The notes under the pieces were generated by a model, which made no database searches, was not told the DNA's origin, and saw only the letters and a program-made list of their open reading frames with translations. Positions 51,819 through 57,940 of a DNA stretch of 57,940 nt are shown in pieces. The stretch is from Pontibacter diazotrophicus (GTDB lineage: Bacteria; Bacteroidota; Bacteroidia; Cytophagales; Hymenobacteraceae), in assembly GCF_003367245.1 (NCBI RefSeq), contig NZ_QRGR01000037.1, positions 1 through 57,940 of the forward strand, read 5' to 3'. Position 1 is the first letter of the stretch; the number at the start of each line of letters is the position of its first letter. The position numbers and the translations under genes are program-made.

Positions 51819-53087
51819 ATGACCTCACTCTTCGCTATTGTAGACGGAAATAACTTCTATGCCTCCTGTGAGCGCGTCTTTAACCCGGACCTGGAGGGCA
51901 AACCGGTGGTGGTGCTCTCCAACAATGACGGTGCTGTGATTGCCCGCAGCAATGAAGCAAAGGCGCTGGGCATCAGGATGGGCGTTCCCGCCTTCGAAAT
52001 AAAGGAGCTCGTAAAGAAGCACGATATTAGGGTGCTCAGCAGCAACTATGAACTGTATGGGGATATGTCAAGGAGAGTCGTAGATACGCTTCTGTGCTTC
52101 ACGCCGCACCTGGAGGTGTATTCCATAGACGAATCGTTCCTGGACCTGGGCAACTTCTACAACGTGAACATTAAGGACTACGCGCGCACCATGAAGGACA
52201 CGGTCAGGCTGTGGACAGGTATTCCCGTGGCCGTTGGCGTGGCTCCCACCAAGACACTGGCAAAAGTAGCCAACCGCATCTCCAAGAAGTCAGCGAAGGC
52301 CAATGGCGTGCTGGTGCTCACAGACGAAAGGCACATAGAGGAGGCGCTGAAGCGCACGGAAGTGGGAGATGTGTGGGGTATCGGCTCAAGGTATGCCAAG
52401 AAGCTGGCGACCTTCGGCGTCACCACCGCCTGGCAGCTTCGCAACGTGTCGGACGCCTTTGCCAAGAAGCACCTAACTGTTATGGGGCTTAGAACTGTTA
52501 AGGAGTTGAGGGGCATGGCATGCATTGACCTGGAGATGATACCGGCATCGAAGCAGAACATCTGCACCTCCCGAAGCTTCGGTACCCCCCTCACCGAGCT
52601 GGAGGAGATAAAAGGGGCGCTGGCCACGCACACTGTGCGCTGCGCCACTAAGCTCCGCGCACAGAGTAGCTGTGCCGGCGTGCTTACTGTCTTTCTGGAA
52701 ACGAGCCGCTTCAACGATCCGAACCAAATCTACTTCAACAGCCGCACCGTCAAACTCGACTGCCCGACCGCCAGTGAGGTGGAGCTGCTGCGCTGTGCCA
52801 TGGACGCTTTGCGGAACATCTACCGGGAAGGCTACCGCTATAAGAAGACCGGCATCATCCTGCAGGACATTGTGCCGGACAACCAGGTGCAGCTGAACCT
52901 GCTCAGCAGCCCTAACATTGACCGTGACATGAAGCTGATGAATACACTGGACAGCCTGAGAGACAGGTTTGGGCATAAGAGCGTGCGCTATGGCGTACAG
53001 GGCTTCAAAGACGAGTGGGCCCTGAAGCAGGAGAACGTTTCGCCTTGCTATACTACAAGAATAGGGGAAATCATAAAGGTAAAGTAA
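51819..53087 (+). CDS. umuC: UmuC-like Y-family DNA polymerase
   Basis: The 422-residue protein has the Y-family hallmarks: FAIVDGNNFYASCERVF with metal-binding Asp, the YSIDESFLDLG catalytic pair near 98-108, the GVAPTKTLAK thumb region and the C-terminal UmuC domain. It performs error-prone translesion synthesis. No umuD is in the window, so it would rely on a chromosomal partner or act alone. It is followed by an SRAP gene 98 bp later. Confidence 0.95.
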   Translation: MTSLFAIVDGNNFYASCERVFNPDLEGKPVVVLSNNDGAVIARSNEAKALGIRMGVPAFEIKELVKKHDIRVLSSNYELYGDMSRRVVDTLLCFTPHLEVYSIDESFLDLGNFYNVNIKDYARTMKDTVRLWTGIPVAVGVAPTKTLAKVANRISKKSAKANGVLVLTDERHIEEALKRTEVGDVWGIGSRYAKKLATFGVTTAWQLRNVSDAFAKKHLTVMGLRTVKELRGMACIDLEMIPASKQNICTSRSFGTPLTELEEIKGALATHTVRCATKLRAQSSCAGVLTVFLETSRFNDPNQIYFNSRTVKLDCPTASEVELLRCAMDALRNIYREGYRYKKTGIILQDIVPDNQVQLNLLSSPNIDRDMKLMNTLDSLRDRFGHKSVRYGVQGFKDEWALKQENVSPCYTTRIGEIIKVK

Positions 53088-53185
53088 GTGGTTTAATATG
53101 AAAAGGTTTATGTAATAGAAGGCGGGCTCTGCCACCCACAGGTGATGCTCATCGTAGAGTAAGGAAATTCTAAACTAAACTTCCT

Positions 53186-53845
53186 ATGTGCGGCAGATAT
53201 ACAGTTGTCCCGAAAGCCAAAGGTGATTCACGGGTTGCAAAGCTGATTGAGAAGCAGCTGAAAGAGGGGCATTACAATGCGGCTCCTTCACAGGCCCTGC
53301 CTGTGGTGACCAACCAGCAACCAAACGAGCTTCAGTTCTTTTCCTGGGGCCTGCAGCCCTTCTGGGCAAAGGATGTGAAGTCAGTGAAGCGTTCTATTAA
53401 TGCTCGGTCTGAAACGCTGGCAGAAAAGCCTTCCTTCCGGAACTTGCTGAAATCAAAGCGCTGCCTAATACCAGCAGACGGTTTCTTTGAGTGGCAGAAA
53501 ACAGAACACGGGAAGGTGCCTCACCGCATCCAGCTCAGGAGCGAGGATATGTTTTCCTTTGCCGGGCTGTGGGATGAGTGGATTGATAAAAGCACCGGTG
53601 AGATACTGCACACCTACGCCATCATCACCACGGAGGCTAATGACCTGGTAAAGCCCATCCATGACCGCATGCCTGTTATACTATCGCCTGAGGCAGAAGA
53701 ACTATGGCTCGATGAGCATGAGTCGCAGGAGGATTTGCTTTCGCTCCTAAAGCCATATGCTGCAGATGAGATGAAAGCTTATGCCGTGTCCGGGCTTGTA
53801 AACTCCCCGCATAACAATGTACCGGAGGTAATCAATTCACTATAG
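53186..53845 (+). CDS. SRAP-domain protein (YedK/HMCES-like)
   Basis: The 219-residue protein begins MCGRYTV, giving the catalytic Cys2 after Met removal, and contains INARSETLAEKPSF, CLIPADGFFEW and KPIHDRMPVIL, the SRAP core residues. SRAP proteins crosslink to abasic sites in single-stranded DNA and protect them. It fits with UmuC in a DNA-damage tolerance pair on the plasmid, useful during single-strand entry. Confidence 0.94.
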   Translation: MCGRYTVVPKAKGDSRVAKLIEKQLKEGHYNAAPSQALPVVTNQQPNELQFFSWGLQPFWAKDVKSVKRSINARSETLAEKPSFRNLLKSKRCLIPADGFFEWQKTEHGKVPHRIQLRSEDMFSFAGLWDEWIDKSTGEILHTYAIITTEANDLVKPIHDRMPVILSPEAEELWLDEHESQEDLLSLLKPYAADEMKAYAVSGLVNSPHNNVPEVINSL

Positions 53846-53860
53846 TAACTATTGTAAACT

Positions 53861-53892
53861 AAGCCACCTACTACCAGGTGGCTTTTGCTTTT
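53861..53892. terminator. Bidirectional terminator
   Basis: AAGCCACCT and AGGTGGCTT form a perfect 9-bp stem with a 6-nt loop, flanked by T-rich DNA on the right and A-rich on the left. It lies between the convergent SRAP and H-NOX genes. Confidence 0.8.
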
Positions 53893-53900
53893 AATATAGA

Positions 53901-54449
53901 CTATAAAAAGTTTACTCTTATCTGCACCCGCTCGGCACTAGGTTCTGTAGTAGAGGCTACGTTGACTCTGTCACTCTCGTCAAAGTAACCAGCCAGTCCT
54001 TTGATGATGCCGATGGCAAAGCCGGACATCCTGCGTTTGGATTGGTAATCAATGATGAGGAGGTTCTTTCCGACTGTGGTCACGTGCAGCGGCGGCGGGT
54101 TAATATTGTCGTTCTCCTTCCTGATGCCCCCGTGCATGTGCGAGCCGATGTGCAGTAGCATATCATAAGTTCTCCAGGTGGGATTTACAAATCTTTTGAA
54201 GACCAGCAGTAGGTCAGGCACCAGGAACTCGCCGAACCTTTCCTGAAACGCCTGATATGGGATGCTCTCTTGGCGGGCAGCAGCGGCCATGATGGTAACC
54301 AACTCTGATATAGGGTAAACCTCGTCCATCTGGTAAGGCGAGGCCTTGCGGTTCTGAAGTCCTTTTTCCTCTAAAATGTCAATCCAGGTGTTGTAATTAT
54401 GCTTGTACTCCACGAATCGCTTCAGAAATACGAAGATAGACCCGTGCAT
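53901..54449 (-). CDS. H-NOX-like heme nitric oxide-binding protein (HNOB)
   Basis: From the MHG start at 54449 the 182-residue protein has the H-NOX layout. It opens MHGSIFVFLKRFVEY, continues with YPISELVTIMAAAA (45-58) and RFGEFLVPDLL (71-81), has H104 in HIGSHMHG at the place of the proximal heme ligand (H102 in the T. tengcongensis protein), and YQSKR at 135-139, which is the YxSxR heme-propionate motif. Standalone H-NOX proteins sense NO (some O2) and usually regulate kinases or cyclases. Here the neighbour is a STAS-like gene instead. The longer reading to 54473 adds eight residues before the usual MHG start and is less likely. Heme binding is a strong inference, not shown. Confidence 0.85.
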   Translation of the reverse strand: MHGSIFVFLKRFVEYKHNYNTWIDILEEKGLQNRKASPYQMDEVYPISELVTIMAAAARQESIPYQAFQERFGEFLVPDLLLVFKRFVNPTWRTYDMLLHIGSHMHGGIRKENDNINPPPLHVTTVGKNLLIIDYQSKRRMSGFAIGIIKGLAGYFDESDRVNVASTTEPSAERVQIRVNFL

Positions 54450-54540
54450 GTGATCTTTGAAAATGGTATGCATTTAAACTTCTCACTAATTAACCGTGCT
54501 ACAACACGGGTAAAGGTAAATATATTGGTTGCGTTGATAA

Positions 54541-54951
54541 TTAAACTTTCTCTAACAGCCAATCCATGGCTTCTGTTTTGTCGATGAAGTTCTTGAACTC
54601 TATTGGGAGATTTAGTTCCTGCCTGATCTCCCCTGAAAGTTTAGCCGAACTTTCCTCACGAGTCGCATTAGTGGTTGCGACACGGGCAATTCTCTTCAGG
54701 CGGGTTTTCATTAAGTCCATGCCAAACTGTAAGACAATGGCCTTATAGGCTTCGTTCTCAACTTCAATCATTGATTCGCTTGAATCCAACAGGAGCTTTT
54801 TGATGTCATAGTTTCTGATGTTGTCAACGATAAGCCCTAAGCAGAAGCTTACTTCTGACATCCCAAACTGCCTTACGTCCGGCATGCTTGTGACCAGGAC
54901 ATCCGATACAGGATCGTAGTTGAGGTTGATTATCCCGCTGTAGATGAGCAT
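54541..54951 (-). CDS. STAS/SpoIIAA-like hypothetical protein
   Basis: The 136-residue protein starts IYSGIINLNYDPVSDVLVTS, then has helices and strands with the pattern KKLLLDSSESMI followed by an AIVLQFGMDLMKTRLKRIARV helix, as in the SpoIIAA/STAS-like fold of small Bacteroidota proteins. The gene precedes the H-NOX gene by about 90 bp in the same direction, so they may be cotranscribed and linked in signalling. The fold is a moderate call. Confidence 0.6.
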   Translation of the reverse strand: MLIYSGIINLNYDPVSDVLVTSMPDVRQFGMSEVSFCLGLIVDNIRNYDIKKLLLDSSESMIEVENEAYKAIVLQFGMDLMKTRLKRIARVATTNATREESSAKLSGEIRQELNLPIEFKNFIDKTEAMDWLLEKV

Positions 54952-55035
54952 TTTTTTAGCTTTTAGATGAAAAAGGAAAGTAAAGATACACTTTTTCGTT
55001 TCTATGCTTTTTAACGGATCTCATGATCAGTATTG

Positions 55036-55049
55036 AGGTTAATTAACCT
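55036..55049. promoter_or_regulatory. AGGTTAATTAACCT palindrome, copy 1
   Basis: A perfect 14-bp palindrome, identical to the one at 55239-55252. It lies upstream of the STAS-like gene and downstream of the 51-residue gene. Confidence 0.75.
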
Positions 55050-55076
55050 AATGACGATAATGGAAGACATTAATCC

Positions 55077-55232
55077 TTAAAAATTAATGTCCATTATTAC
55101 ATACTCGGCAACAGCCACCCACGCAGTGCTTTCCGCTTCAGAGAGTTCTTCCCAAGAGGGCATTACCTGCGACTCCTCTAGGCTGTCGCTATACTTGGAA
55201 TACATCTGCTTTGCTAAATCTTCTTTATTCAT
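55077..55232 (-). CDS. Small acidic hypothetical protein (51 aa)
   Basis: An ATG at 55232 opens a 51-codon frame beginning MNKEDLAKQMYSKYSDSLEE and ending with AWVAVAEYVIMDINF. The acidic, helical composition and position between two identical palindromes, in the same direction as its neighbours, support a real gene. No family is recognised. Confidence 0.6.
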   Translation of the reverse strand: MNKEDLAKQMYSKYSDSLEESQVMPSWEELSEAESTAWVAVAEYVIMDINF

Positions 55233-55238
55233 AACATT

Positions 55239-55252
55239 AGGTTAATTAACCT
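55239..55252. promoter_or_regulatory. AGGTTAATTAACCT palindrome, copy 2
   Basis: Same 14-bp sequence as copy 1, placed 7 bp upstream of the 51-residue gene start, where a repressor would block transcription or translation start. A further CTCATTA/TAATGAG dyad follows at 55251-55276. Confidence 0.75.
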
Positions 55253-55281
55253 CATTATCCGCATTACCTTAATGAGGAGCA

Positions 55282-55653
55282 TTACTTGTCAGATTCTTCT
55301 ATCATAGCCTTATACTCCTCGTACTCCTCATCCCCCATCAGTCCGCGCACGTACTTCTCCTGCCCCACATCGTTTTTTTCCTGAACGTACCTGGTGAAGG
55401 AGAGCACTGTCCGGCACCATTCGAATCCTTTGGCGGCCATGTCCCTAGAAATATTCTCCGGCAGGCCCTCCAACCACTCTTCGTAATCCTGGTGCGTAGG
55501 CTCGTGCTCTGCCGCCGCCTGGTGATAGCGGTAGACAGCGTTGGCGTAGCTGTATAAAAGCTCTTGAGAGCGCCGCTGGTCCTCAGGTAGCTTCGTAATT
55601 GTTGCCTCCTGTGTCCGGTTACAATGCTCCAGCGGGTGTTTGACTTCAATCAT
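55282..55653 (-). CDS. Hypothetical plasmid protein (123 aa)
   Basis: The 123-residue protein is acidic and helical (PEDQRRSQELLYSYANAVYR, YEEWLEGLPENISRDMAAKG, GDEEYEEYKAMIEESDK). No family is recognised. It is transcribed leftward with the neighbouring 51-residue gene, from a region with a TTTACAAAAGGGGAAAGAAA block at 55675-55694. Confidence 0.65.
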   Translation of the reverse strand: MIEVKHPLEHCNRTQEATITKLPEDQRRSQELLYSYANAVYRYHQAAAEHEPTHQDYEEWLEGLPENISRDMAAKGFEWCRTVLSFTRYVQEKNDVGQEKYVRGLMGDEEYEEYKAMIEESDK

Positions 55654-55731
55654 GCCTTGAAATTATAATTTAAATTTACAAAAGGGGAAAGAAAGCGATA
55701 AGTCAAATATAGCAATTGTTGAAGCATATCT

Positions 55732-55761
55732 TTTGTACACCTAACATATTATATAGCTTTG
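55732..55761 (+). promoter_or_regulatory. Bacteroidota-type promoter (TTTG / TAnnTTTG)
   Basis: TTTG at 55732-55735 and TAGCTTTG at 55754-55761 are separated by 18 nt, close to the Bacteroidota -33/-7 consensus. The start codon follows 15 bp later, at 55777. Confidence 0.7.
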
Positions 55762-55776
55762 CGTAAACCGCATCAA

Positions 55777-56007
55777 ATGGCAGACAAAGCACATCCTCGA
55801 TTCGTCACACCCTATAAATACGCGCAACTCTGCGGTGTGTCGGATTCTGCTATATATCAACGCATAGAGCGGGGCCAGCTAGAGGTGCATGTTGAGCAAT
55901 CTTTGGACGGTAAAGAAAAGCGATATGTTGACACAGAGAAGTTTCCGCCGGAGAAGCTAATTTACTATCCTATCCAATACAAGGGCAAGAAGAAGAAAAA
56001 AGAGTAA
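55777..56007 (+). CDS. Small helix-turn-helix (excisionase-like) protein
   Basis: From the ATG at 55777 the 76-residue protein has a helix-turn-helix of the excisionase/MerR type (YKYAQLCGVSDSAIYQRIER at about 12-31) followed by a short wing and a lysine-rich tail ending KGKKKKKE. It probably regulates the small plasmid genes downstream or DNA rearrangement. A TTG at 55759 in the same frame overlaps the promoter and is rejected. Confidence 0.7.
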   Translation: MADKAHPRFVTPYKYAQLCGVSDSAIYQRIERGQLEVHVEQSLDGKEKRYVDTEKFPPEKLIYYPIQYKGKKKKKE

Positions 56008-56020
56008 ATATTTTTTAATA

Positions 56021-56034
56021 AAACTCTTGGGTAT
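56021..56034 (+). repeat. AAACTCTTGGGTAT direct repeat, copy 1
   Basis: Identical to 56108-56121, where the repeat runs into the start codon of the next gene. The two copies bracket the intergenic promoter region. Confidence 0.75.
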
Positions 56035-56107
56035 ACCAAACATAATCTTGTTCTTTTGCGTATAATATTATATAGAAGGAAAGGGGAATAGCCTTTTTTA
56101 TTTCTTC

Positions 56108-56121
56108 AAACTCTTGGGTAT
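56108..56121 (+). repeat. AAACTCTTGGGTAT direct repeat, copy 2
   Basis: Overlaps the ATG at 56120. A leader-transcript or operator role is possible. Confidence 0.75.
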
Positions 56122-56338
56122 GTATAAGATATTAGTCTTGAAAGCAATATTCCAAACCAGAGAAGGGCAGCTGATATGCAAGGCCAGTAGCCTCGACTAC
56201 ACCACCAGGCAGCGCGCGGTGAAGGTAGCCATCAGCAAAGGAGCCCAGACGCTGCAGTCTACGGACGAGCGCGGGCGTGTGCAGGACCTGACGCATATCC
56301 TTCAGAACCGAGTTTTATCCTTCCGTCACAGCCTCTAA
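56120..56338 (+). CDS. Hypothetical protein (72 aa)
   Basis: The protein begins MYKILVLKAIFQTREGQLIC and is basic with strand-helix features (KASSLDYTTRQRAVKVAISK). No family is recognised. It starts the set of small genes up to ardC, with a 9-bp gap before the next gene. Confidence 0.6.
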   Translation: MYKILVLKAIFQTREGQLICKASSLDYTTRQRAVKVAISKGAQTLQSTDERGRVQDLTHILQNRVLSFRHSL

Positions 56339-56347
56339 GCGATTTCT

Positions 56348-56788
56348 ATGGGAACTACCTCAACACAGCACGGAAACAGTCAACAGGGAGCAAAGTACAC
56401 AGTTGGCTTCAAGACCTACAAAACAGCCGGGCGCGTGAAGATGCGAGAGGTGAAGATTTACCGCAACGGTGCCTGGATCTACTGCGATGCTTTTACAGAG
56501 GAAGAGCGGGAGACACACGAGGCGTGGGCAAAGGCGTTCCTGGAGGCAATGAAACTCAACGATACCCGGCAGTATCAGGAGAAGCCAGCGCAAGAGAAAG
56601 CATCTGAAGAAATGCCGCTGCAGGCGGTGCAGCAGCAGCTATGGAACAACATCCTGAAGCTGCGGGAGGCGGGGCTGATGACAAACAGAGAGGCCGCCAA
56701 CATTTGCCTGGTGTGCTTCACCTGGACAGAAGAGCAGGCCAGACACAGGCTAACAGAACTAAAAGAAAGATACCTCACCAGGAAATAG
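56348..56788 (+). CDS. Hypothetical protein (146 aa)
   Basis: The 146-residue protein has a Lys-rich N-terminal region (KTAGRVKMREVKIYRNGAWI) and a helical C-terminal part (QQQLWNNILKLREAGLMTNR). No family is recognised. It is 5 bp before the next gene and part of the small-gene operon. Confidence 0.6.
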   Translation: MGTTSTQHGNSQQGAKYTVGFKTYKTAGRVKMREVKIYRNGAWIYCDAFTEEERETHEAWAKAFLEAMKLNDTRQYQEKPAQEKASEEMPLQAVQQQLWNNILKLREAGLMTNREAANICLVCFTWTEEQARHRLTELKERYLTRK

Positions 56789-56793
56789 AAAAC

Positions 56794-57117
56794 ATGGAAC
56801 AGTCCACACCAAATCCGGAATTGCAGAAGCCCTTTTACAGGCTGGCAACTAATAGTCGTGCTCCTAAAAGCACCTTTGACATGGCCCCCCTGCTCCAGGT
56901 GCTCACTCAAGAAGACAGCCCGCTGGAGATGGCCCGTTCCCTGGACGAGGTATACACGCTGCTGGCTGAGTATCTGGTCAGCGATGCCGGCACCTACGGG
57001 ACGCACTACGCCGGCCTCCTCTCCGATTTACGGAAGATGCGTGACGCCTTGTTGGAGGGAAGCGGCCAGTTTGATATCCGGAAAAAGCCCAAAGGAGAGA
57101 AGCCCCCCAAAGGCTAA
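56794..57117 (+). CDS. Hypothetical plasmid protein, paralogue of the product of 51105-51413
   Basis: The 107-residue protein starts at the ATG at 56794 (MEQSTPNPELQKPF) and shares the FDMAPLLQVL, SLDEVYTLLAEYL and LRKMRDALLEGS pattern with the product of 51105-51413. An in-frame extension to 56641 overlaps the previous gene in another frame and is rejected. Function unknown. Confidence 0.72.
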   Translation: MEQSTPNPELQKPFYRLATNSRAPKSTFDMAPLLQVLTQEDSPLEMARSLDEVYTLLAEYLVSDAGTYGTHYAGLLSDLRKMRDALLEGSGQFDIRKKPKGEKPPKG

Positions 57118-57189
57118 ACAAGCCGTCAGAAGCCTTTATACCATCATGCAGAATACTACTTATCTAATCATCCATCAAATTTTACTCCT

Positions 57190-57897
57190 ATGAACGCATA
57201 CGGAAAATTCAATCAATTGGCAGAGCAGGTAACTAATGAGGTCATCACGCAGCTAGAGCAGGGCAAGGTGCCTTGGCAGAAACCTTGGACTTCTTACGGG
57301 CTCCCGAAGAACTACTTCTCCGGCCGGCCCTATGAAGGCTTCAACGCCTTTTACCTCCACTACATCACCGAAGAGAGGCACTTCACCACGCCTTACTTCC
57401 TTACCTTCAAACAGGCAAAGGAACTGGGCGGGCACGTGAAGAAAGGCGAGAAAGGCACCCCTATCATTTACTGGAAAATCAGAGAGGAGAAAGCAGGTGA
57501 AAATGTCAATGAGCAGGCAGAGGAGGAGAAAGAGCACGGAAGAAAGTTTGTCCCCTTTATCTGGACCGTGTTCAACATCGACCAGGTAGAGGGCGTGGAC
57601 TTTGCCCTGCCGGAAGCTGTGGAGTGCACCGAGCTGCAGGTGATAGAGGCCTGCCAGCGTGTGGTGGAGAATTATCCTATGCCGCGGCCCCACATCGGGC
57701 ACGGCGGCGCGCAGGCCTATTATGCCCCTGTGAGCGACAGGGTGCAGCTGCCGGAGCTGAAGTACTTTGTTTCTCCCCACGCCTACCACGCTACGCTCTT
57801 CCATGAGCTGATACATAATGCCGCAGAAAAGATTATGCCGCACCAGATAGGCTGGGTGTTTGTTTTAGCGCTTTTCCGGTGCGGATGTGCGGCATAA
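57190..57897 (+). pseudogene. ardC: ArdC antirestriction protein, truncated or interrupted
   Basis: Residues 1-209 match ArdC: an N-terminal ssDNA-binding domain (VPWQKPWTSYGLPKNYFSGR at 28-47, FLTFKQAKELGGHVKKGEKG) and the start of the metallopeptidase domain with FHELIH (H205, E206, H209). ArdC protects incoming single-stranded DNA from restriction. After residue 209 homology stops: the usual STGH..RL continuation is replaced by NAAEKIMPHQIGWVFVLALF and a stop. The break at about 57815 coincides with an inverted repeat, so an insertion has probably cut the gene and the remainder lies outside the window. A short functional N-terminal form cannot be excluded. Confidence 0.75.
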
Positions 57898-57898
57898 T
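57832..57898. mobile_element. Inverted repeat at the ardC break, possible mobile element end
   Basis: ATTATGCCGCAC (57832-57843) and GTGCGGCATAAT (57887-57898) pair perfectly around 43 nt. ATAATGCCGCA at 57815-57825 is a near copy. The sequence replaces the expected ardC codons and continues to the window end, so this may be the end of an insertion element; no transposase is visible. Confidence 0.5.
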
Positions 57899-57940
57899 TT
57901 TTCTAAGTTGTTTTGTTTCTATTTTGCTTCCTCAACTAAA

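Overview
The window looks like most of a conjugative plasmid, or a plasmid-like element, from an aerobic environmental Bacteroidota bacterium, probably Cytophagales (Hymenobacteraceae such as Pontibacter, Rufibacter or Hymenobacter). The genus is inference. The reasons are a Bacteroidota-type transfer operon (TraE/F/G/J/K/M/N-like), at least one promoter fitting the Bacteroidota TTTG / TAnnTTTG consensus, a Rep_3 replication initiator with iterons, SPII-type lipoproteins, and families common in that phylum (DUF4304, P63C, DUF4099, TonB C-terminal domains). No rRNA or tRNA gene and no insertion-sequence transposase was recognised.

Layout. (1) 1-13,000: defence and stress genes. These are an RloC/PrrC-like AAA ATPase, a Fic AMP-transferase, an HTH-ImmA metallopeptidase paired with a P63C protein behind a duplicated 29-bp operator-like repeat, a single-chain type IIG-like restriction-modification enzyme, and a serine recombinase followed by a WGR protein. 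An 11-bp tandem repeat lies at 6588-6675. (2) 13,350-24,450: small, mostly unrelated genes, many separated by 50-130 bp imperfect inverted repeats that resemble integron attC sites. The genes include a Crp-type regulator, an SRPBCC protein, a degenerate glutamine amidotransferase, a CPBP protease, a P-loop ATPase with a HEPN-like tail, and a secreted nuclease. (3) 24,440-28,520: plasmid backbone with a ParA/ribbon-helix-helix partition pair, a higBA toxin-antitoxin pair, a Rep_3 initiator and five iterons at about 22-bp spacing. A TCTAAC/GTTAGA motif that scatters around the partition genes is a candidate centromere. (4) 28,830-33,470: a second cassette array of six genes ending in a class D beta-lactamase. 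It has the same about 400-bp non-coding leader and the same 26-bp tail as the first array. (5) 33,480-48,280: a possible oriT, relaxosome genes mobC and mobA, a ParA-like protein, the type IV secretion operon, the coupling ATPase and an XRE regulator. (6) 48,330-57,940: conjugation or plasmid accessory genes, namely a DUF4099-type protein, a Toprim primase-like protein, lipoproteins, UmuC, an SRAP protein, an H-NOX-like heme protein next to a STAS-like protein, small plasmid genes, and an ArdC antirestriction gene that loses homology just after its HExxH motif, where the window enters what looks like inserted DNA.

How the parts fit: Rep, iterons, ParA/RHH and HigBA keep the plasmid; MobC/MobA, the coupling ATPase and the Tra channel move it; ArdC, the restriction enzyme and several abortive-infection-like genes deal with competing DNA and phage. 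The most unusual feature is two or three clusters of attC-like cassettes with no integron integrase in the window, sharing leader and tail sequences. Functions are read from motifs by eye; no database search or folding calculation was possible.
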